64,000 bases of DNA from Saussurea involucrata (GCA_033807775.1 CM066314.1:33529001-33593000); one strand, 5' to 3'; numbered from the stretch's first letter, positions 45,987 through 57,837 are shown. Program-made: numbers and translations. The notes: generated from the sequence alone by a model not told the origin.

Positions 45987-46176
45987 AACCACAAGAGTTG
46001 TGGCGTACTGGTTAAGGCCCTGGGGATGTGGTGGAATATCCCATATGCCCATGGTTCGAATCCAGGCGTACACAACATTTGTGGCCACTGAGGTTTAATC
46101 ATGGCTGATGTCTTACAGTCATAATTTGCTAAGGGATTAGTTTAGGCATAGCCTAGGACACCCTTGCCAAAAAAAA
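45987..46176 (+). mobile_element. tRNA-derived SINE with intact A and B boxes
   Basis: 190 bp flanked by the perfect 16-bp duplication ACTTAAAGAGTAAACT (45971-45986, 46177-46192). The head is tRNA-like, with an A box TGGCGTACTGG (46001-46011) and B box GGTTCGAATCC (46053-46063) for RNA polymerase III. The body is unrelated to tRNA and ends in an A-rich tail (about 46169-46176). The homologous site at 52851-52872 is empty. Confidence 0.93.
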
Positions 46177-46485
46177 ACTTAAAGAGTAAACTCTAATTTT
46201 GATCCTTGAAGTTTAGTGAAAAGTCTAAAAGTGGGACTTGAACTTAGATAAGTCTAAAAATCATCCGTATGTACATTTTGCTCTGAAATGGTCCTTGTTC
46301 ACCAACTTTGTTAAAAATATCAGTTAGATTGAGGGGATTTTTTGTCCTTTCAGACATTTTTTTAAAGATTGAGGTTATGTTTGGCAAACTAGCTAATAAG
46401 CTAGCTGGTAACTGAAGAAAAAGTCTTGTTTGGCAAAAACTAGCTTATAAGCATCTAAATGACCAAAAAGGACATATTGAAAAAA

Positions 46486-48889
46486 GAGTTAAATGCAAAT
46501 TTGGTCCTCGTGGTTTACAAAAATTTACGACTAAGGTCCCTCGAAGGAATTTTTTACGACATGGTCCCTATACTTTCGGTTTTTGTAACACCTAAGGTTC
46601 CTCTTATTAACACCGTTAAATAAAATGAAGTAAAAAGGGGAAATTTCATCCGTTCACTTTTCTCATCCCCTTATAACATACTTGGTCTATGTGGTTTACC
46701 AAAAGTAACAAGTAACGTCCCTAAAAAAACATGGATAAAAACTCATGTTTAATATCTAATCTACACCAAAACCCAAAACATGAAAAGATATTGGATGGTG
46801 ACACCCACTTTGGTTTCATATTGAATATCTAAAGTCAAAGCTACTACAAAAATATACCCAAAACCAACATCAAAGTTACTACTAAAATAATCCCAAAATA
46901 GCAAAAGTTAGCTACAAAAACGAACACCAAATTTACTATGTAAACAATCCCAAAATAGCAACAATCAGGTACAAAAAAAAGAGTAATTAATGCAAGTTTT
47001 GAACAAAAGAAAATAAAATTTCACAAGTTAAGATTCTTGTCCATTGCATATGTGAGAGTTGTGGCCTTGTTTTTTTCACTTTGTACATCTTACGGTCTTA
47101 CTAGCCCTTCTAAGTTTCCTTCTTGCTTCAGTCAACTATCCAACAGACTTCATCCTCTTCTTCTTGGGCCTACCCACTTGGGTGTGATGTGTTGGTGGAG
47201 TTGGTCTAGTTGGATATTCAAACTTAGCCCACATATCCCTTCCAATAATCGAAACAAGTTTAAAGGCATACATGGCCTTCCATGTATCCAACCGGTATAT
47301 TGGGTGAACCCAGTTTTCAAGAATGTTCACTCGTGCACCAGTATTTCTCTCATGTCCCATATGGTAGCCACAACATGTATGCAAGGAATGCCATTTAATT
47401 CACATCTTCTGCAAGAACATGTTTTATCATTAACATCAACTACACATTGGTCTGACCATTCACTTGGTACTTGCAGACCCCATTCCAAATTACCGTGTAA
47501 TTAACAACATCCTTCTTCAATTCTTCTAGCACTTTGGTTGTCGTCGGAGTACGAGGACACATCAGCTTTGTCAATCATGATTTGGACATTCACAATTCTC
47601 TTCATAGGTACACTCTTATATACTCAAAACATGTAATTATTGGCTTGTCCCTTCCATAAACTAGTTGTCTGTTGAAGACTTCACAAATATTGTTCAACAC
47701 CACATCTGTGTGAATTCTTCCTATAAATTATAGAGCATACATACAACATAAATTATAAAGAGCATAAATATAAAATAACAAATGAATTTAAGAATAAAAA
47801 AATGTAAACTCTTACCTGTGAAATGAGATCTAGTCCAGTGATGTGGAGAAAACCTCTTCAACCACTCATATAATCCATGATCAAGTTTTTTAACCTTATC
47901 CATCTCCATGTCAAATTGTGGGACAGTCGTCGTAGTTGCACACATCCATAAGTGATCTTTATACAACTTCCCCTTCCAAATTTGTTTCATGTTTTCATGG
48001 ATGTGTCTTAGACAAAATCGGTGTTCTGCACAAGGGAATCCCTTTGAAATTGCGGGGATTATCCCCTACGGTGTACAAACATAATAAAAAAACAAAAAAA
48101 GTTAGATAAACTAGTAAAAAGAACATAGACAAAATCGGTGTTCTGCAAAAGAGAATGCCTTTATATATTTCTTGTCAGGAGCCTTGGTGAACACTCCCTC
48201 ATGATGTATCTTCAAGCTAAACAATGTAGGATAATCATCTCTCCAAATATATTACATAAAAAATGCAACTTTCAAAAGGAAATATATGGTATGAAAATTG
48301 GTTTCAAATAAACATATTCAAGGTGAAATTAAAACTTTAAAGGAAAAACTTCAAACTTTAAAAATAAAAATCTTCACGTACCATATACTTCAAGATATAC
48401 CATATCCTCTTCAAATCCTTTTCGAACAACCCACATCATTGGTGAAGAAACCAAAACTTGGAATAATAAAAGCATGGAGAAATCAAAACGTGGAGAAATC
48501 AAAACGTGAAGAGATCATGAAGAGAAATCAAATCCCTTTCGAAGAACCCACTGTTACTGAAGCATCCAAGAGGAAGAAAGCCGATCATGAAGGTTTTCTC
48601 AATCGTAAGTTTTTCATAGACATATGGAAGGGTTTTTTAGATTAGGCGGCAAGTAATGAAAAGGGTTTTTTAATTTTTTATTTATTGAAGAACCAAATAT
48701 GTTATCAAACCTAACATATGAATGGACGAAATTGCATCTTCTTAACTTCAATTTATTTAACAGTGTTAATAAGATAGACCTTAGGTGTTATAAAAACCGA
48801 AACTATAGGACATGTTCGTTAAAAATTCGTTCGAGGGACCTTAGTCGTTAATTTTTCTAACCCACGAGGACCAAATTTGCATGTAACTC
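46486..48889. mobile_element. mudrA-type MULE with long TIRs and perfect TSD (MULE-3)
   Basis: 2,404 bp. Terminal inverted repeats of about 140 bp start GAGTTA(A/C)ATGCAAATTTGG. The 9-bp duplication TTGAAAAAA is perfect on both sides (46477-46485, 48890-48898). It contains a minus-strand transposase pseudogene. It is an internally deleted copy of an autonomous family. Confidence 0.93.
47130..48060 (-). pseudogene. mudrA transposase C-terminal part
   Basis: On the minus strand: GFPCAEHRFCLRHIHENMK (near 48020), then QIWKGKLYKDHLWMCA and LYEWLKRFSPHHWTRSHF (47990-47820), the region after the DDE core in MULE transposases. About 300 bases later there is a SWIM finger CSCRRCELNGIPCIHVV (about 47370-47420) and the conserved tail NWVHPIYRLDTWKAMY ... 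GRDMW ... THHTQVGRPKKKR (47330-47150). The N-terminal half with most of the catalytic domain is absent, and several frameshifts separate the pieces. Confidence 0.88.
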
Positions 48890-49494
48890 TTGAAAAAATA
48901 AGCAATTACAATATTTAATGATATAATTAAAACAAAAGTAAAGTCATATGTTAATTAATACAAACAAGGTAGTAATAATATAATATGTTAATTAAAAGAA
49001 TTTAAAATTTATTATTATATATATTACAAATTTGTTAAAACAAGTTTTAGAAAAAAGAAATCTACATTAACTTATGATTTTAAATAACCGTTACATATAA
49101 TATGAAAAAAAATAATCACATAATAATTAAAAAATAATAAAAATTGATAACTAAAATATATTGATTAATATTAAAAAAACTGATATGATTATCAATTATA
49201 ATTAAAAATTATTTTATATTTTCAGTTAATATTTATTAATTAATAACAATTAAATTTTAATAGTTAATATTTATTTTTATGTAATAGTGAATAAATAATA
49301 ATCAATATTAATGAAGATATAATTGGAATAATCACAAAAACTCCTCATAAGCCACTCTAAATAGCTTATAAAAAAGCTAGCTTATACCCAATGGCTTCAC
49401 ATTTCAAATTGTGGACAACAAAATCAGTCGAACCAAATCAATGAAGCATTAAAAACATAGGGATACGATGGTGTGACGATTTCAAAAGCCAGGT

Positions 49495-49720
49495 CGAATG
49501 AGATAATGGTGATGGAGATGGTTTAAGAAACGTGATCGAAGAAGATGACAGTGATGAAGTTGGTTTAAGAAACCAGATCGAAGAAGATGATGGTGATGAA
49601 CATGGTTTAAAAAACAAGATCGGAGAAAACAATGGTGATGGTAATGGTTTTCAGAAACTAGATCAAAGAAAATGATGGTGATAGTGATGGTTTCAAAAAC
49701 CGAATCGAAAGATGATAGTA
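49495..49720 (+). repeat. GAT-rich minisatellite, copy B
   Basis: Same 40-45 bp GATGATGGTGATG / GGTTTAAGAAACCAGATCGA units as copy A at 9545-9775, with different unit order and frame. Confidence 0.75.
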
Positions 49721-50451
49721 ATGGTTTCAGATCTATCTCCAACGCGCTTAGGAACCGATCAATAGAGGGAGATGATGTATCCTTTAACAAAGGAAGAAGG
49801 TGATGTGCCAAGAAGAAGGTGGTGGTGTGTTGACGTCGATGATGGAATGAACAGAGGAGAATGACAACCACATGGGGTTTCAAACAGGGGCATTGAAGTG
49901 TACTGTGTGTGTATATTATATCCTTCAAGGACAACTTCGCGGATTCTCCATCTTTGCGATTACATAGACCTTACTATAAGAACACACAAGGACGAAACAT
50001 TTAACCATCAATGATTTTATTCAAACATTGCACCCATAATCTTCGATGAACCCCGCAATTGAAGTAACCAGAACATATTTAGATTTCATCATCTCCGAAG
50101 ATCCTAGTCGATCACCATCTCTATACACATAGAATTTCATACACATATGTTGATAATTTCAGGCACACACATACATAGATGAGATAACCACCTAAATAGT
50201 TGGATTTTAATGGTGACCGGCGGTGGATTCATCCATGTTCATTTTGTGTCCGTCGAATGATGAGGTAACCACCTAAATATATAGATTACATGGATGAAAT
50301 CTCATAGAGAGGGGGCTCACTGGCGGGGGTTCAACTGGAGAGGGAGGTTCATTGATGGTGGTGGTGGGTTTGTAAAACCGACAATGATCATACATTGAGG
50401 ACGATTTTCCGGTGAGGCATCCATATAACAAGGAACTGTTTTGCGTGTGTA

Positions 50452-50492
<41 letters not shown>

Positions 50493-50800
50493 GTGTGTGT
50501 TATAATACTTTAAATTAGATGCAAGTTTCTAAAATAGAATTAGTAAAAAGGATAAAAGACAAATACCCCTCACTTACAGACATTTTTTACGAAATTAGTG
50601 ATGAGGACGAGTTTTAGAATAAAATGAGAACTACAAGGACCATTTCTAGATCTATCAAAGTCCAGGTCCCACTTTAAAAGATTTCACTAAACCTCAAGGA
50701 CCAAAATTAGAGTTTACTCTAATTTAAAAGATGATAACTTTTTTTACTTTTCAATGTATTTCTCCCAATAAATAAATTTGAGGTTAGGCTAGGCCCTTAA

Positions 50801-51113
50801 GAGCATCTCCAACAGCTTTCCCAAAACCATCCCCATTTTGGAGAAAGTTGGAGAGAGAATGTCATTTTCTCCAAATATGGAGATTACCCCAAAAATCCTC
50901 AAAAATCATTATCAAGAGAGAGAAACGATATTTTATTATTTTCCTTTTAAAAATTTGTTGGAGGTAATAATGTTTTGAATATTTTAATAATATATTTAAT
51001 GTTGAATTCTCTAAAATGGGGAATCTGTTGGAAATGAATGTAATTTTTTTTGGGAATTTTGACTTTTGCTTCCTCATTTTGGAATTTTTTTGGGGATGCT
51101 GTTGGAGATGCTC
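50801..51113. mobile_element. MITE with GAGCATCTCCAACAG ends
   Basis: 313 bp. Ends GAGCATCTCCAACAGC and its inverse, with a TAA duplication (50798-50800, 51114-51116). This TIR is shared by a widespread plant MITE type. The second duplicated segment has no MITE at the matching point (GTTGACTAGTG near 60364). Confidence 0.88.
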
Positions 51114-51116
51114 TAA

Positions 51117-51388
51117 CTAGTGTCGCACTTGTAATCATTATTGCAACTCTATTCTTATTCATTCCTCGAATATGTATATGTATGATTCCATGGAATGTTC
51201 TTTAAGATCATCTTGACTTATCTTGACCACTGATTGATAAATTTGGAAATTTATTTATAGAAACAAATGTTTAGGGATTTAGAAGAATCATACAAGCATT
51301 AACGAGTTCTTTAACTATAGGGCGTTTAATCGATCACTTTTTGGTTTAATTGGGTTATTTGGTTCGACTGAATTAACATGTTTTGCCC
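51117..51388. other. Spacer between duplicated segments
   Basis: No supported gene, repeat end or RNA. Confidence 0.45.
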
Positions 51389-51415
51389 GTTTATGAAAAG
51401 AGAAGGTTGCACTAA

Positions 51416-51795
51416 GGGTGAGTTTGGGATTGCTTATTTAAAGTGCTTATTGATTTTATTGTGTTATGTCACCGTTGATAAACAATTTTTAGTGTTTGAA
51501 TGGGAGAAAAAAATCTGCTTATAGCGTTTTGTTACCGTTGATAATCATTTTTTAATAAGTTATTTCATTTTAACTTACAACTTATTTGAAACAACTTATG
51601 AGTTTTTTGGTTTTTTTACATATATAAGCAATCCCAAACACCCCTAAAAACAAGTTATTAGATTATTATGTTTTGGTACCAATATAAGCTAATCCAAATA
51701 AAATTTATAAAACTCCGTTTTAACCCCACATAAGTTAATAAGCACTTTTATATAAAAGCATAATTTGTTTTAAATAAGCAATTCCAAACACCCCT
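51416..51795. mobile_element. Tourist-like MITE
   Basis: 380 bp. Ends GGGTGAGTTTGGGATTGC and the inverse of GGGTGTTTGGAATTGC, with a TAA duplication (51413-51415, 51796-51798). Copy 1 shows the empty site near 43490 (ACTAAATTAATACTTT). Confidence 0.86.
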
Positions 51796-51996
51796 TAAAT
51801 TAATACTTTATATTTGACAAATAGTTAGTTAATATAACATATTCCTTAAATTTTTTAATTAATAGTACAAAATTTTGAATTTTTGTATGTCCAATTCAAA
51901 TTAATTGTTGAACTAAAAAGTCATTAATTACTGTAACAAATATTACCATGTGGTTGTCCCAATAAATGAATCTTGGAATTTCTTTTAAATATATTA

Positions 51997-52823
51997 GGGG
52001 GCGTTTGGTTCACGAATTCTGATGGAATCTGATGGAATTGGAATGTCGAATTCCATTGACCGAATTTCATTCATTCGTTTGGTTCATTTTTTTCGACGAA
52101 AAATAATGTTCAATTCCATCAGATTCCATAAATAAGTGAATTTGACATTCCTTAGCAATCTTGAAGGATTTTGATGGAATTGGAATTGATGGAATGTTGT
52201 ATTTTCATAATTTCAAATATACCCTTTAACTTAAATATAACATAATTTAATTTAATACTTTAGGTTTTTTTTATATTTTATATTTTGATTTTATTTTTAT
52301 TTTTATATTTATATTCATATTCATATTTTATTTTTATATTTTTATTTTTATATTTTTTATTTTAATTTAATTTTATATAATATAATTTAATACATTTTTT
52401 TATTTTCTCGAAATATATTTTATTTTTTCAAAATATAATTTTGTTTGTTTGACAATATATTTTATCTGGGTTGTATATATTATATTTTTTTGCGCATTAA
52501 AGTATTTAAAAATTATTTTATTAAAGTATTTTTTGTGAAAAAAATATATTTAATGATTATTTTATTAAAAAAAAATTTGTTTTAAAAAATTAAAACTTAT
52601 CAAAAAGGGTATTTTGGTCATTTATAATAAATTCATTCCAATTCCAAAGCTACATTCTGTGAACCAAACAGACAAATTCCAGTTCCTTTAATAGATTTCA
52701 TTCCAATTCCGTCAACCAAACAGGTGGTCAAACATGACAACATTCCATTCCAATTCCTTCAAAGTCAAATTCATTTGACAGATTCCATTCCATCCAAAAA
52801 CATTCTGCGAACCAAACGTCACC
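51997..52823. mobile_element. 827-bp PIF/Harbinger-type MITE
   Basis: Ends GGGGGCGTTTGGTTCACGAA and the inverse of GGTGACGTTTGGTTCGCA, with a TTA duplication (51994-51996, 52824-52826). The subterminal regions repeat GATGGAATTGGAATG and its inverse. The centre is a low-complexity TATTTTTATTTTTAT tract (52270-52390). Confidence 0.88.
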
Positions 52824-53456
52824 TTAGTTGACGATTTTGATTTCCTGACACATAATTTAAAGAGTAAACTTTAATTTTGGTCCTTAAGGTTTATTGAAAA
52901 GTCTGAAAGTAGAACCTGAACTTTGATAAGTCTAAAAATCATTCTTGTGGTTTGCATTTTGCTCTGAAAGTGGTTATGGTTCACCAACTTTGTTAAAAAT
53001 ATCAGTTAGAGTGAGGGGCTTTTTTGTCCTTTCAGTCAGTTTTTTAAGGATTTAAAAGACAAATTATATTATATCAACTTCTTTTAAGCTAATATTATCT
53101 ATCTACCCTCACCATTTTCCGGTGAAGCTCCATTCTCCGGCATCCATTTATCGACATTCACATTATTTCTTTTGAAGCTCCCCAAACACCTCTTTCTTTC
53201 CCTCTTGGTTAGTTATTTCATCCCCCCCTTCTCTCTGTCTTTAACAATTGATGTTGTTGGAGCCAAAAGTCAAAACCAAACCTTTCGATTTCATGTTTAA
53301 GAATGGCAAAACAAAATCTAAAAATAAATCCAACCTAGATGATAAACCCAACCATTTAAACAAATTATACCCAACCTAGATGATGGCTTCACATGTCAAA
53401 TTGTGGACAACAAAATCAGTCGAACCAAATCAATGAAATAAAAAACAGATGGATAC

Positions 53457-54863
53457 TGATAAACCAAGATCTATCAAGATTAGAGAGAGAATCTAGAGAG
53501 AGTAGAGAGAGAAAGTAGATCTATTCAATAAGCTCTCAAATTACAAGATGTGAGTTATGCGTATTCCTCTCTGTAATAGTTGTGTCATCCCTCTATTAAA
53601 CAAAGCTATATATACCTCAATACAAACTAAGGTAATAATCTAACTTTGAATTTCTATAACATTGACTTTGACTTTATTAATCAAGATTAAATCTTGAAGA
53701 CATATTTGTCCTAACAATCTCCCCCTTGGATTCAAGATTTAAACATTTGAGAACAACATTCTTCGGCTTCTTGAATCTTCAAAACTTCGGTCTTTATCAA
53801 GGTTTGTCAAAGTCAAATCGTCACAAAATCTTCAGACGGGGAACTGACGGAGATTTTCTTTCTTTGACATGGAGAATTTGTTTCTTCACACAAGGCATTT
53901 TGATACAATGTAGCGCAAATCTAAGAAAAAGAGATCTTCTTGAGAAACCAAGATGATTAATCGATTTTTCCTAAACTCTTGAAGAATTCTCCCCCTTTTT
54001 CTTTCTTTGACTTGAGAACTTCAAACTTCAGTAAGGATATTCACCATATAGCACAAGTTTAAGAAAAAGAGATCACAAGATGATCAATTGATTTCTCTTA
54101 AACTCTTGAAGAAGAAATCTCCCCCTTTCCTTTCTTGAGACGAAGTATTCTTTAAACATTTCTCCCCCTGTCATGAAATCGAATCTTTGACTTGAAAGCT
54201 TTGACATGAAATTGAACTAAACATTTCTCCCCCTTTTTCGATGAAAGTGTGCATCATGATCATCGAAAACCTTCTTCAATTTCAGTCGCGTCTCTGATTC
54301 TCACTAACAATCTCCTCCTTAATGAATAACCTTGCTCCCCCTCAAAATAAGAATTCTGGAGCAATTTGTTTTCTCCCCCTGAAAGTATGTATATATTTCA
54401 TTTAGGCACAGTAGTTGAAAAATTTTATACAAGGAAAATAAAATTCATTGAACTACATTTTATAATTACTAACATTTGATCATTTGAAAACTTTACAAAA
54501 GAAATTCAACTTAATGAAATTTAACAGATTTATCAATCAAATGAAATCAAATGCATGTGTTTGGATTCAAATACCAGACATCATTGCATATCAAGTTAAA
54601 AATGTTCAGTTTCAACCCCTTTATTAAATCTATTTGGTGTGCTAGCATGCGAAATATGATCAGCAACAAGCATATGCAATTCTAAAACATATCAGAATAC
54701 TCTGCTCTACTCACACTATTTGTCCAAAATCAGAATTTTCACAAATTTACAGGTTTATCGCGACTTTGTATTTTCCCCAAGTTTCAAGAGATGTGTGCTC
54801 ATTGGCATCTTTTGATTTTGTGCACATTGGCATCTTTTGATTTTGTGCACATTGGCATCTTTT
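53457..54863 (-). mobile_element. Truncated Sirevirus-like LTR fragment
   Basis: Inserted at GGATAC / GATGG in the repeat; copies A and B show the joined site. A 260-bp LTR (53457-53716) has TGATAAACC and CCTAACA ends. On the minus strand a purine tract (CCAAGGGGGAGAT) precedes it, so this is the 3' LTR. The following 1.1 kb is non-coding, with about seven CTCCCCCT motifs (53721-54385) and a triple ACATTGGCATCTTTTGAT repeat at its far end. No second LTR is present. Confidence 0.7.
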
Positions 54864-55125
54864 GATGGCGATGTGACGATTTCAAAAGCCTAATCAAAGA
54901 AGACGATGGTGATGGTTTAAGAAACCAGATCGAAGAAGATGATGGTGATGGACTTAGTTTAAGAACCAAATCGAAGAAGATGATGGTAATGGATGGGTTA
55001 AGAAACCATATCAGAGAAGATGATGGTGATGGTGACGGTTTTCAGAAACCAGATCAAAGAAGACGATGGTGATAGTGATGGTTTAAAAAAAACCGGATCG
55101 AACAACGATGGTGATGGTTTCTGAT
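54864..55125 (+). repeat. GAT-rich minisatellite, copy C
   Basis: Same units as copies A and B, about six repeats of GATGATGGTGATGG with GGTTTAAGAAACCAGATC. Confidence 0.75.
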
Positions 55126-55768
55126 TTATCTACAATGCGCTTGGGGAACCGATTAATAAAGAGAGACGATGTATCCTTTAACATAGGAAAAGTTGATGTG
55201 AAAAGAAGAAGGTGGTGGTGTATTGACGTTGATGGTGGAATGAACCAAGGGGAATGTGTGCCACATGAGATTTCAAATAACGACATTAAAGGTTACTGTG
55301 TGTATATATTATAGAATTCGGGGACAACTTCCCGCATTCTCCATTTCTCCGATCACAAGGCCTTACCATAAGAACACACAAGGCCTTAACAATGAACCAT
55401 CAATGCTTTTGTTCAAACACTGCAGCCATAATCTTCGATGAACCCACCATTGAAGTAACCAGAAGAGATTTAGATTTCACCATCTCCGAAGAACCCCGTC
55501 GTTCACCATCTCTACACACATAGAAATTCACACATATGCTGATAATTTCAGGCACACACATACATAGATGAGATAACCACCTAAATAGTTGGATTGATGG
55601 TGATCGATGGTGGATTCATCCCTTGTCATTTTGTGTCCGTCGAATGATGATGTAACCACCGAAATATATAGACTACATGGAAGAAATCTCATAAATAGGG
55701 GGCTTACTGGCGGGGGTTCAACGGGGGAGGGAGGTTCACCGATGGTGGTGGTGGGTTTATAAAACCGA

Positions 55769-55925
55769 TAATACTAGATAATAGGGGCAGATGTAGCCAA
55801 GTGGATCAAGGCAGTGGATTGTGAATCCACCATGCGCGGGTTCAATTCCGTCGTTCGCCCAAATTTATTTATTTTACTAAATTATTCGCTACAAAAGGAT
55901 TTTTTTAGTGAGCGTGTCACAGCTT
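55769..55925 (+). other. Nuclear plastid DNA insertion spanning trnH and the rps19 start
   Basis: 157 bp absent from repeat copies A and B, flanked by CCGA on both sides (55765-55768, 55926-55929). It holds plastid trnH-GUG, then about 30 bp of spacer and the reverse complement of the rps19 5' end, ending ...TTTTTAGTGAGCGTGTCAC (a GTG start on the other strand). trnH facing an rps19 5' fragment is the arrangement of the IRa/LSC junction of plastid genomes, so one short fragment crosses that junction. Confidence 0.88.
55786..55859 (+). tRNA. trnH-GUG: Plastid-derived tRNA-His (GUG) pseudogene
   Basis: Nearly identical to plastid trnH: anticodon GTG at 55821-55823 in a GTGGATT-GTG-AATCCAC arm. 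Two defects are visible. The acceptor strand reads GGCAGAT where plastid genes have GGCGGAT, giving an A-C mismatch. One C is missing from the T stem (TTCAATTCCG). It is unlikely to be a working nuclear tRNA. Confidence 0.88.
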
Positions 55926-56159
55926 CCGACAATGATCATCCACTAATTTCATGATTTTGTCCTTAGAAAGATTTCGTCTCTAGAGATCAAATTTGGGTTT
56001 TGGATTTGTTTTTGTTTATGGTCGTCGACCATGCCGCCATGGGGAGGAAGACGGTGAGGATGAGGTTTCCGGTGGGGCATTCCAATAGGGTTTAGGGTTT
56101 AGGGCATTCATATAACAAGGAAATGTTTTGTGTATGTTGTGTGTGTGTGCATATCTATA

Positions 56160-57830
56160 CTACATATATAAGCATATACATCTAATGTCTTAAAGACAAA
56201 TTTTAAAGCACAATGTACCACACTTTAAAGCATCAAATTCAAAAAACTCTTAAAGACAAGTTGTAAAGCATAGTTTACAACTCTTTGATGCCGTAATTTT
56301 AAAATGGGACAAATACCTACTAGCTGCTGCAGCCCATGCTTATTTTAGACAACCACAAAAGTACTGGACCATACCTAAAGTCCACAACCATGCTTTCTGA
56401 ATTCTGACCTCCCCCTTACCTCCCTCTTCTACCCACCTCTCAGACCATACTCTCTTCCTGTTATGGAAGATTTCATACGCTTCCATACGATGCATTTAAA
56501 CAGTGCGAGACGAAGAAATAGTGAGAACACCAAATTTCAGAGTAATTTCCCGTCTCCATCTCCATCTGCTTCTCCAATCTCCATCCCTAAAATCGAATTG
56601 GGCGACCTCCATCTGCTTCTCTAATCTCCATCGCTTCCTCACTGCCTAATTTGAGTATGTTCTTCATCAATCTTCCTCTAATTTCCCCTTATTTGTTGGC
56701 AGCTTTTGATTTGGAGTATGTGAAGTAATTTTCCCCAAAATGTATAGATTCTTGGCTTTAGTGTTTTTTTACATGAAATTTGGCTAAAATGTATCGATTC
56801 TTGGCTTGGTTATGATTTAATTTGGACTGTGTTTTGCTAACATAATTGTTTCTCTGATCTATTTAACCACATTTTAGTTCATCATCTCTTTCATGCCGAT
56901 CATAAGATTCTCGACCATTTGCTCAGTCTTGTGTGTACTCAGCTTAATGTTTCTCCATGTTCTGCATTTATATTCATAGCGTTTTTGTTTTTTAAATATG
57001 GTTATGCGATAAGAAGCAATGGTATGTCCATGAAACACATAAAGGACCCCTCTAAAATAAATGAAAGAAAAACCCTAACATCATGTTTTCATGGTGTCTG
57101 TGTTTGATTTCTCTTCTCTCCCCCATTTCTGATTGTTTTTTTTTCGGCTCCTCTGCTCAAGTTTTTGCGACATGTTGGTAAGTATGGCAGCAAGTATGCT
57201 CATGAAACCCTAACATATGTTTCTTTTACTTCGTATTTTGATACCCTCAGAAGGGTCGTTTACTTTCTTAATGTTTATGATTTTAGTTTCTGATGTTCAT
57301 CAAACCAAACTACCATGAGTTAACTGCCCTTTTCTTATGTTGTTGGACAAAATCATGTTTTTAGTTGAAAAATGTGTTACTTTACCTATCAAAGCTCCTC
57401 CTTTCAATCTGGTTTATGAAAGAAAATCCTACTTTAAATGTTATTTTGAAGGGTTATGGAAAAACTGATGTGCAAGTGAATGTCCCAAAGTGCGAAATAC
57501 AAGTATTTGGCAAAGGATAGAAGCACCCCTGTTTACTAGATGAGATTCTTTTACATGATCCTTTTTGAAAGAATACTTTTACATGAAGTTATGGGCTATT
57601 GATATATGTACTTGATTTACAGACTCTATTGTTTTCCTGTTACATATTAAGGGTCAGTTCGTGTTTGTTTTATGTTGATGGAAAACACATGTTTAGGCAG
57701 TTATGTTTATATGCTCTTAAGAGTAATCTGTTTTTGCTAATAACTTAACTCTGTCACCAGTTGGGACTGTCTGTGTTTTGTTTTGAACCCACGAAACAGC
57801 AGCAAGGTGCAACCTTGGTTCATGGACTGC
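56160..57830. other. Helitron interior, unassigned
   Basis: CTCCATC-rich stretch (56540-56640), then AT-rich intron-like DNA. It resembles the leader and first intron of a captured gene, but no exon with family features is visible. Confidence 0.4.
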
Positions 57831-57837
57831 AGGCTTG

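Larger units (their letters stand above)
46376..49388. other. Copy-1-specific interior of MULE-B
   Basis: Relative to copies A and C, about 330 bp of the family sequence is replaced here by material starting GGTTATGTTTGGCAAACTAGC and ending AAAGCTAGCTTATACCC. These ends look like weak inverted repeats of another MITE, into which the mudrA-type MULE was inserted. 48900-49380 is AT-rich non-coding. Confidence 0.5.
45978..50719. mobile_element. MULE-B copy 1 (non-autonomous MULE with long TIRs)
   Basis: Ends GAGTAAACTCTAATTTTG and its inverse (50710-50719 outermost), with inverted similarity over about 150 bp. Flanking 9-mers TAACTTAAA (45969-45977) and TAATTTAAA (50720-50728) differ at one base and fit a MULE 9-bp duplication. 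The interior holds the GAT-rich minisatellite and the repeat blocks seen in copy A. A SINE lies in the left TIR and another MULE sits at 46486-48889. No transposase of its own. Confidence 0.8.
43461..50799. repeat. Duplicated segment, copy 1
   Basis: Homologous to 51389-60371. The shared order is ATGAAAAGAGAAGGTTG(T/C)ACTAA, TTAATACTTTA(C/T)ATTTGAC, a TATAACATATT block, TGACACATAA(C/T)TTAAAGAG, MULE-B with its 9-bp flanks, then GATGATAA(C/T)TTTT and TCTCCCAATAAA. The two MULE-B copies share the insertion site, so the host locus was duplicated after the MULE arrived. Insertions specific to this copy are listed separately. Confidence 0.8.

Noticed and set aside
49482..49934. 150-residue minus-strand ORF with His/Leu/Ser repeats
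   Set aside because: Produced by the GAT-rich minisatellite. The equivalent frames in copies A and C are interrupted.
55786..55859. Functional nuclear tRNA-His gene
   Set aside because: It has an acceptor-stem mismatch and a missing T-stem base, and it lies within a plastid DNA fragment.
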